A program made the translations under genes and the position numbers. Positions 39,814 through 44,683 of a DNA stretch of 44,683 nt are shown here, in pieces (the first letter of the stretch is position 1; every line of letters starts with the position of its first letter). Source of the DNA: Lachnospiraceae bacterium (GTDB taxonomy: Bacteria > Bacillota > Clostridia > Lachnospirales > Lachnospiraceae); NCBI GenBank assembly GCA_020859905.1, contig JAJBVI010000160.1, positions 1-44,683 of the forward strand, in the 5' to 3' direction. The notes under the pieces were generated by a model. That model was not told the DNA's origin and searched no databases. It saw nothing but the letters and a program-made list of their open reading frames with translations.

Positions 39814-41412
39814 TTAATTTTCATAGGTATCCGGAAATAAATGTGCCAGCTCGTCTGAAAAGTTGTAAGTGATTTTGATTCTGTGATCCTCGTAAACCCG
39901 AATCTCATGGATCATCTCCACTACCATATCCCGATCCAGCTTTTCTACATTCCGGAATGTGAGCAGCCGTTTTACCCACGGGCTTTCCAGAACATCTCCG
40001 GCAGTCCTCTTTTCTGACTGGCGCTCCAGATCTTCCATCTGCTTTGTAAGCATTTCTTCTTTTTTTACATAATCCTGTCTGTAAGCGACAAACTCGTCTT
40101 TGGAAATCAGACCCTCCCGGTAATCCTCATAAACTGCTTTTTTGAGGTTTCTCAACTTCTCCAGTTCCGCGGACAAACGGTTTCTTTCATTTCCGTTTTG
40201 ACGTTTTGCGAAAGCCTCCTGCGCCTGATTCTGCTCAAGCAATTCCTGTAGATTCTCCGCACTCTCTATGATTGCGTTCAGGTCGTTTCGTATCACATTC
40301 TCAAGAACCGAATATGGAATTGCATGTGCGCTGCAATACTGTCTGCCGGAGCGGACATAAGTTCCGCAATAGTAGTTGATATTCCCGGCGCCATGTCCGG
40401 ACGATCCGATTTTCTTCACCAGCGCCCTGCCGCAGTCCCCGCATTTCAGGAATCCGGCAAACACAGACATATTAGAGTTCAGGTCAAGCTCGCGCGTCCG
40501 GCGTCCCAATAATTCCTGTGTCTTCTGCCATGTTTCCGGATCAATGATGGCCTCGTATGTATGCTCCACAATAATCCAGTCCTCTTTGTCCACACTCTTC
40601 TGCCTGCCCTTCATCCGCTGGGTTTTCCTGCCCTGCACCATATTTCCGGCATACATCTCATTTTTCAGAATGCGGTTCACCGTGGAATACGTCCAGTAAG
40701 AAGTGCTTTCCAGCTTCCGGCTGTTCCGATAATTTTCGCCATTCATCCGCTTATATTCGGACGGACACACAATCCCATCTTCATTCAACGCTTTCGCAAT
40801 GCTGTTTTTCCCATATCCGCTGACATACATTTTGAAAATCCGGCGCACCACATTCGCGGCGTAATCGTCAATCACCAGCTTATTTTTGTCAATGGGAGAT
40901 TTCCGATAACCATAGGATGCAAACGCCCCGATAAACTCCCCTGCCTTCTGCTTGGTTTTCATGGAGGCATGGACTTTCTTTGAGATGTCCCTGGCGTACT
41001 GCTCGTTGAAAATATTTTTGATCGGCAGCAGGATATCATAAGCCTGTTTCATGCTGTCAATATTATCTGTGATAGCGATAAACCGCACATCGTTATCCGG
41101 AAAATAACGCTCCAGATACCTGCCTGTCTCAATATAATCCCTCCCGAAGCGGGATAGGTCCTTGACAATGACACAATTTACTTTTCCATCCTCGATATCA
41201 TCCATCATTCTCAGAAAAGAAGGTCTTTGAAAGCTAAGACCCGTAAATCCATCGTCCACATAAGTATCATAGACAACAAATTCGGTCCGTCCTTTCAGAT
41301 AATCCGCGATCAGTTTCCTCTGGTTTCCGATGCTGTCACTTTCTGCCTTATCACCATCCTCTCTGGATAACCTGATATATTCAGCTACGTTGAAAAGAGT
41401 TTGTTTCTTCAT
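39814..41412 (-). CDS. Large serine recombinase (site-specific integrase)
   Basis: About 532 residues. The N-terminal resolvase domain has EYIRLSREDGD with the catalytic Ser (about residue 15), DDGFTGLSFQRPSF and VKDLSRFGRDYIETGRYLE. A recombinase domain follows (YGYRKSPIDKNKLVIDDYAA, SIAKALNEDGI, WTYSTVNRILKNEMYAGN), then a zinc ribbon (CGDCGRALVKK ... YYCGTY ... YCSAHAI) and a long coiled coil (about 390-475). This full set is that of phage and ICE integrases such as TnpX/phiC31 types. The ATG at 41412 has AGGTGAG close by; a GTG at 41421 is an alternative. The upstream small gene overlaps it. Confidence 0.93.
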   Translation of the reverse strand: MKKQTLFNVAEYIRLSREDGDKAESDSIGNQRKLIADYLKGRTEFVVYDTYVDDGFTGLSFQRPSFLRMMDDIEDGKVNCVIVKDLSRFGRDYIETGRYLERYFPDNDVRFIAITDNIDSMKQAYDILLPIKNIFNEQYARDISKKVHASMKTKQKAGEFIGAFASYGYRKSPIDKNKLVIDDYAANVVRRIFKMYVSGYGKNSIAKALNEDGIVCPSEYKRMNGENYRNSRKLESTSYWTYSTVNRILKNEMYAGNMVQGRKTQRMKGRQKSVDKEDWIIVEHTYEAIIDPETWQKTQELLGRRTRELDLNSNMSVFAGFLKCGDCGRALVKKIGSSGHGAGNINYYCGTYVRSGRQYCSAHAIPYSVLENVIRNDLNAIIESAENLQELLEQNQAQEAFAKRQNGNERNRLSAELEKLRNLKKAVYEDYREGLISKDEFVAYRQDYVKKEEMLTKQMEDLERQSEKRTAGDVLESPWVKRLLTFRNVEKLDRDMVVEMIHEIRVYEDHRIKITYNFSDELAHLFPDTYEN

Positions 41413-41417
41413 GTTGC

Positions 41418-41609
41418 TCACCTGCGGGCCGCTGTCCCTGTGGCTATTGTACCGCAGGAAGCGACATTTTCCAATTCATTTTTACAAGTTTCATCCGGTT
41501 TTTGCAGATGCGTCCGGATCAGACGGCGGAGCATTTCCTCCGACGTGCAGCGGGAGAGAAATTCTCTTTCGATCACATATGATATTTTTTCGGATTTCTT
41601 TTCTCTCAC
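41418..41609 (-). CDS. Small protein overlapping the recombinase start
   Basis: A 63-residue frame starting at a GTG (41609) with AGGAG seven bases upstream; its stop overlaps the first possible recombinase start (AGGTGAGC). The sequence is helical and charged (EKISYVIEREFLSRCTSEEMLRRLIRTHLQ). Small genes of this type often precede serine recombinases in Firmicute elements, possibly as a directionality or expression partner, but I know no function. The good ribosome site and the overlap make it likely real. Confidence 0.6.
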   Translation of the reverse strand: MREKKSEKISYVIEREFLSRCTSEEMLRRLIRTHLQKPDETCKNELENVASCGTIATGTAARR

Positions 41610-41742
41610 CTTATGTCTCCTGTTTCGCTATCTGTAAAACATATGGGACAGGGCTTATCCTATATACGTTCTATTTGTTTGAAAATTCGTTTATAGATTA
41701 AAAATTTTGGTGTTGAGAATTAAGAAAAATCAATGGAATCAG

Positions 41743-41790
41743 CAATCTTTTTAATCTGCATGTTTTTGAAGAAGATGCAGATTAAGATTG
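41743..41790. promoter_or_regulatory. Long inverted repeat overlapping the fic -35 box
   Basis: CAATCTT(TTT)AATCTGCAT (41743-41761) pairs with ATGCAGATTAAGATTG (41775-41790), 16 pairs with a three-T bulge. The right arm ends inside the -35 box, so a bound dimer would block the promoter. Confidence 0.6.
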
Positions 41791-41816
41791 ACTTTGAGTT
41801 TGATCGATGATATTAT
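41788..41816 (+). promoter_or_regulatory. Promoter for the fic gene
   Basis: -35 TTGACT (41788-41793), a 17-bp spacer and -10 TATTAT (41811-41816). Confidence 0.75.
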
Positions 41817-41842
41817 AGGGCATTGAAGGAAAGGAGATTGCC

Positions 41843-42919
41843 ATGTTAAAAATGATTACTGAGAGAACAGCTGATTACAATGCGAACACTTTTATTAATG
41901 AACTTTTTGAGGCATCGAAATCGTTAGGCATACTTGAGGAAAAAATTTCCGGATATCATTTTAACAGTATTTTAATTCCGATGTTTCAGAATAAAGAGGC
42001 AATTTCTTCCATGCAGATTGAAGGAACTCAAACTACAATTTCTGATGTATTCGAAGACAGGATTAACACCACAAAAGACACCAATGATAAAGTTATGCTT
42101 GAATACCGAAATCATACTCAGGCGCTTCTTTATGGCAAAGATTATTTGAGGGGAAATGGCTTTACTGATGATTTTTTGAAAAAATTGCATCACATCATGA
42201 TGAAGGGAATTCTTCCGCCGCAAAAGAAGAAAAGCATAGGCCGCTACAAAAATAAAGATAACTTTATTGTTAACAGTGTTGGAACCGTAGTATTTACACC
42301 TCCTTCTTACACAGAAACAAGCAAATATATGCGCGAACTGACCGCATTTATGAATTGCAGTACAGATGGAATAAATCCGCTTATAAAAGCTGCCATAATA
42401 CATTCACAGTTCGAGTCAATCCATCCTTTCGAAGATGGAAACGGACGCGTAGGACGTCTTTTGGTCAGTCTGTATTTATATAAAGCGAAAGTGATTAATT
42501 TCCCATTCTTTTATATTAGTGAAGCTATTAGTCAGGATAAAGCTGTCTATTACAACAAGCTGACGGATTCCCGCATGAATAGTTATGATGATTGGATTAA
42601 ATTCTTCCTTCAAAAATGTATTGTTCAGGCAAACAACCATATTGGCTATATTGATTCTTTAAACAAGTTATATGAGAGAACCAAGTCTGTGGTAAAAGAA
42701 TCCATAAACAGTCCTAAATTTGATCAGATTATTGAATGTATTTTTACGCAGCCGATTATCACGGTGGCATATCTTGCAGACCAACTTTCCGTAAGTTCGG
42801 GTCAGGCAAAAAGATACATTGACAAGCTGGAGGATAAGCAAATTCTACTTGGTGATGATCGTAAGCGCGGACGTAAATATATTTTTGTAGAACTTTTGGA
42901 TTTGGCAAGACGAATCTGA
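41843..42919 (+). CDS. Fic-domain protein (class II, with winged helix)
   Basis: A 358-residue Fic protein. The active-site motif HPFEDGNGRVGR (about residue 195) is intact, so it should transfer AMP or a similar group from a nucleotide to a target hydroxyl. The inhibitory helix SMQIEGT is in the N-terminal part (about 55-61), matching the (S/T)xxxE(G/N) motif of self-inhibited class II proteins. The C-terminus is a winged helix-turn-helix (VAYLADQLSVSSGQAKRYIDKLE), usual for this Fic group, which could bind the inverted repeat at its own promoter. Start at 41843 with AAAGGAG upstream. The target is unknown; anti-phage and stabilisation roles are both possible. Confidence 0.93.
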   Translation: MLKMITERTADYNANTFINELFEASKSLGILEEKISGYHFNSILIPMFQNKEAISSMQIEGTQTTISDVFEDRINTTKDTNDKVMLEYRNHTQALLYGKDYLRGNGFTDDFLKKLHHIMMKGILPPQKKKSIGRYKNKDNFIVNSVGTVVFTPPSYTETSKYMRELTAFMNCSTDGINPLIKAAIIHSQFESIHPFEDGNGRVGRLLVSLYLYKAKVINFPFFYISEAISQDKAVYYNKLTDSRMNSYDDWIKFFLQKCIVQANNHIGYIDSLNKLYERTKSVVKESINSPKFDQIIECIFTQPIITVAYLADQLSVSSGQAKRYIDKLEDKQILLGDDRKRGRKYIFVELLDLARRI

Positions 42920-42920
42920 T

Positions 42921-43050
42921 AAGGAGGTGGCTCTATTGATTGTAAAAAATAAAACGCATTGAAAACTGCAGCAACAGGTTTCAATACGTTTCATCTGTGG
43001 ATGTGCTATGCACAACCGCTTACTGGTGTCAGTATAGCACATCCTTTCTT
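42921..43050 (+). other. Ribosome-site-like sequence and two consecutive strong stem-loops
   Basis: After the fic stop lies AAGGAGG with a TTG eight bases later, opening an 8-codon frame. It is followed by stem-loop 1 (AAACGCATTGAAA with TTTCAATACGTTT, 42952-42991, one mismatch, inner CTG/CAG) and stem-loop 2 (GGATGTGCTAT with ATAGCACATCC, 42999-43044, perfect, 24-base loop) then TTTCTT. The second may terminate the fic transcript. The set resembles the 3' region of small type I toxin loci, but no toxin frame is present. Confidence 0.5.
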
Positions 43051-43111
43051 AAGTGACAATTGGCAATTTATACAAAATGCACAAATCTCGCCCTGTTTAC
43101 AGGGAGAAAGG

Positions 43112-43744
43112 ATGATATTTATGACATCAAAAGAAATGCGGGAAAACCCGCTGTTTATGAGGAATAATTTTAAAACATCAGGGAGATGGGAACTTCCGTT
43201 AATAAAAAGACAGAAGTTGAACTCAGAAGATATTGCGCTCATCCCATACTCAGATACTCGGGCACATGATTCGGCAAGCAATACGCAAAGGGGAGTTCAT
43301 TTCTTTGTTGACGATTATCGCTTTACCGGAATTTATAATAATCCGGAGAAAAGCCCTGGGCGTTTGATGCAATATGCGTTTCTGCTGTCACCTGATTATT
43401 CCACTTATGCGGATATGAACGACTGGAGACAATTAGAGAGTGTAGCACATAGCCGATGGGTTGGAGCTTTTTGGCAAAGTAAAGAGGCTATCGTGTATCC
43501 GACTATCAGCTGGAGCACTCCATCAAGTTATGACTTTTGTTTTGAAGGAATTGAAAGGGGATCAATTGTAGCTGTAGGTATGATTGGATGCAAACAAAAC
43601 AAGATTAGTTTCATGCGTGGTTACAATGTTATGCTTGATAAAATTGATCCTGAGAAGGTTATTGTTTTTGGACGACCATATCCGGAGATGAAAGGCAGCC
43701 TTATTACGGTAGACTATTCAGATTCCAGAAGGGAGGCTGTATGA
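43112..43744 (+). CDS. DUF4417 family protein
   Basis: A 210-residue cytoplasmic protein of the DUF4417 family, frequent on Firmicute phages and integrative elements and of unknown function. Family blocks are clear: NPLFMRNNFKTSGRWELPLIK, cut here as separate motifs NPLFMRNNF and GRWELPLIK; VHFFVDDYRFTGIYNNPE; YAFLLSPDYSTYADM; NRW-like HSRWVGAFWQ; PTISW; GIERGSIVAVGMIGCK and FMRGYNVML. The start at 43112 has GGGAG five bases upstream; a longer open frame begins inside the stem-loops and is not supported. It is the first gene of a tight operon. Confidence 0.85.
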   Translation: MIFMTSKEMRENPLFMRNNFKTSGRWELPLIKRQKLNSEDIALIPYSDTRAHDSASNTQRGVHFFVDDYRFTGIYNNPEKSPGRLMQYAFLLSPDYSTYADMNDWRQLESVAHSRWVGAFWQSKEAIVYPTISWSTPSSYDFCFEGIERGSIVAVGMIGCKQNKISFMRGYNVMLDKIDPEKVIVFGRPYPEMKGSLITVDYSDSRREAV

Positions 43745-43745
43745 T

Positions 43746-44144
43746 ATGGGAGGCAGAGGAACATTTGCTGCGGGGAATCCGGTGCCTTATACATACAAAA
43801 AAGTGGGTGATGTAGAAGGTGTTAAGGTATTGGAAGGAATCAATGGAAAACATGGACTTCCAGAGTCCTCGCATTCAAGTGAAGCATATATTAAGCTCAA
43901 ACCAGACGGAACATTTCATGAAATGCGGTTTTATGATAAAGATCATGTTCTGTATATGGAGATTGCGTACCATCCGGAGTATTCACTGACTGGTGATCGT
44001 CACACTCCTGTTTTGCACTATCATTTGTATGATAGCAGCTTCAGCAAAAATAAAACAGGTGCTTTTTCCAGAAGTAAAGCGGCACGGCTGACAGAGGAAA
44101 TGAAATTAAAGTATAAAAAGTATTTCAAGGGGGTGAGCGTATGA
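43746..44144 (+). CDS. MGGRG-type small mobile-element protein
   Basis: A 132-residue protein starting two bases after the DUF4417 stop, with GGGAGG nine bases upstream. The glycine-rich beginning MGGRGTFAAGN is seen at the start of several phage/ICE proteins. The remainder has SSHSSEAYIKLKPDGTFHEMRFYDKD, with an His-rich stretch (HTPVLHYHLYD) near residue 95 and a basic C-terminus. A polymorphic-toxin-like or nuclease-like fold is possible from the HYHLYD-type His pattern, but I do not recognise it firmly. It is followed by an overlapping gene, which could be its partner or immunity protein. Confidence 0.65.
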   Translation: MGGRGTFAAGNPVPYTYKKVGDVEGVKVLEGINGKHGLPESSHSSEAYIKLKPDGTFHEMRFYDKDHVLYMEIAYHPEYSLTGDRHTPVLHYHLYDSSFSKNKTGAFSRSKAARLTEEMKLKYKKYFKGVSV

Positions 44145-44422
44145 TTAATGGATCTCCAAACGAATTTGTGGATAGGATTTATTCCTGCCAGGACACAGTA
44201 TTCATTTATAAGGGTATTAAATACTGGTTTCAAGGGTATATGCCATCTGATCATTCTGTACACATGGAAATATTTCAATATCATCCCTCTGACGAAAAAT
44301 GGTTATGGAAATATGACGGGAAAAGCATTGAGGAGTGTCAGTATGCTTTCTTATCTGCTCAGATTTTTGACGGTAAAACTTTTTGGGATGCTGAGCAGGA
44401 AATCGTATGGGTGGATAGTTGA
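44141..44422 (+). CDS. Small hypothetical protein, coupled to the previous gene
   Basis: A 93-residue acidic protein, start overlapping the previous stop by 4 bp (ATGA), with GGGGGTGAG upstream. Aromatic-rich motifs VFIYKGIKYWFQGYMP and WLWKYDGKS; C-terminus AEQEIVWVDS. No membrane helix or signal. I do not recognise a family. The order of a basic His-rich protein followed by an overlapping small acidic protein is the usual geometry of toxin and immunity, but this is only context. Confidence 0.65.
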   Translation: MINGSPNEFVDRIYSCQDTVFIYKGIKYWFQGYMPSDHSVHMEIFQYHPSDEKWLWKYDGKSIEECQYAFLSAQIFDGKTFWDAEQEIVWVDS

Positions 44423-44494
44423 TCGCTTCTCTACGTGTATATGAGTCGATTCTCTATTTGTGAGAACCGGATTGTATTATCAGACGAGGTGACC

Positions 44495-44608
44495 ATGAAA
44501 ATAAAGTCCTTTGTTCTTGAGGAATGCAGAAAATTCCAGTATAATGTACAAAGAATTTCAGCTTTGTATCAGATTCCGGTATCGGAATTTGTTTATGTAA
44601 ATCAATGA
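44495..44608 (+). CDS. 37-residue small protein
   Basis: A short frame starting at 44495 with GAGGTG three to four bases upstream and ending at 44608. The sequence (MKIKSFVLEECRKF ... RISALYQIPVSEFVYVNQ) looks like a short helix plus a turn. It continues the same strand and direction as the cargo operon. Real small gene or fragment; no function assigned. Confidence 0.5.
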   Translation: MKIKSFVLEECRKFQYNVQRISALYQIPVSEFVYVNQ

Positions 44609-44621
44609 GGGAGACCTTTAT

Positions 44622-44678
44622 ATGCCCACACTAGCGGTAGTTTACAAGTTACGTTCGAGCAGAGTCCACGACTGCTGA
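44622..44678 (+). CDS. Very short frame at the window edge
   Basis: An 18-residue frame beginning 13 bases after the previous stop, with GGGAG upstream of its ATG. It is reported only because of the ribosome site; it may be noise or the start of something interrupted. Confidence 0.2.
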   Translation: MPTLAVVYKLRSSRVHDC

Positions 44679-44683
44679 TTTTA

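Larger units (their letters stand above)
39108..44683. mobile_element. Serine-recombinase integrative element, one end in the window
   Basis: From about 39108 the DNA is clearly AT-richer than before and carries a large serine recombinase (39814-41412), toxin-like genes and small cargo genes. The left boundary is set by the truncated amidase, at about 39106-39112, so recombination took place in the GHGG-coding sequence. I saw no conjugation or phage structural genes, so this may be a small island or one end of a larger element. The right end is not visible. Confidence 0.75.

Noticed and set aside
44634-44641. GCGGTAGT at the window edge as the right attachment core, matching the left junction at about 39109
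   Set aside because: Eight bases could match by chance and no amidase 5' sequence follows within the window.

Overview
The window looks like a chromosome segment from a moderately GC-rich anaerobic Firmicute, most likely a Lachnospiraceae-type Clostridium. The support is: DUF4317 and DUF4417 proteins, a stand-alone 2[4Fe-4S] ferredoxin, oxygen-sensitive 2-hydroxyacyl-CoA dehydratase components with their activase, glycogen branching enzyme, bifunctional Rel, and near-universal AGGAGG ribosome binding sites with ATG/GTG starts. No taxonomic search was possible, so this is inference from gene content.

Layout. 0.2-6.2 kb: alanine transaminase (alaA), ferredoxin, DUF4317 protein with an overlapping PAP2 phosphatase, an FtsL-like protein, and a FUSC-type membrane protein. 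6.3-11.5 kb: a minus-strand run of SGNH hydrolase, LarB, flavin reductase, an XRE regulator and rel. 11.9-13.0 kb: cyclophilin and a second PAP2 phosphatase, convergent. 13.2-19.5 kb: a minus-strand operon of AI-2E-family transporter, a 940-residue TPR-like/P-loop protein and glgB. 19.8-22.1 kb: an aconitase-superfamily hydratase, divergent from a plus-strand operon (22.4-27.0 kb) of an HPr-kinase-like protein, a PqqD-like protein, an ABC exporter fused to an S24/S26-like peptidase domain, and a membrane-anchored coiled-coil protein. This operon has the parts of a peptide modification/export system but no obvious precursor gene. 27.1-32.6 kb: a coiled-coil protein, then a 2-hydroxyacyl-CoA dehydratase locus split by a RelB/YoeB cassette whose toxin is frameshifted in an A-tract; the second dehydratase gene is fused in frame to its activase through a Cys-rich repeat linker. 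32.7-38.5 kb: a LMW-phosphatase-like protein without its nucleophile, threonylcarbamoyl-AMP synthase, galactose mutarotase, a ParB-like/BMP fusion protein and a metallophosphoesterase.

At about 39.1 kb an N-acetylmuramoyl-L-alanine amidase gene is cut exactly at its first zinc-ligand motif, and the DNA becomes visibly AT-rich. From there to the window edge is an integrated element. It carries a large serine recombinase with a small overlapping partner gene, a stand-alone nuclease-toxin-like protein with a convergent candidate small RNA, a Fic protein with an inverted repeat overlapping its promoter, and a cargo operon (DUF4417, MGGRG-type protein, two or more small proteins). The other end is not in the window.

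A recurring feature of the chromosomal part is short imperfect tandem duplication (18-73 bp units). It occurs in more than a dozen places, in leaders, at gene 3' ends and in protein linkers, and I did not see it in the integrated element. A second recurring feature is two small dispersed palindromic repeat families (cores GGAACTGTTC and GTTCAGTACCTTCA).
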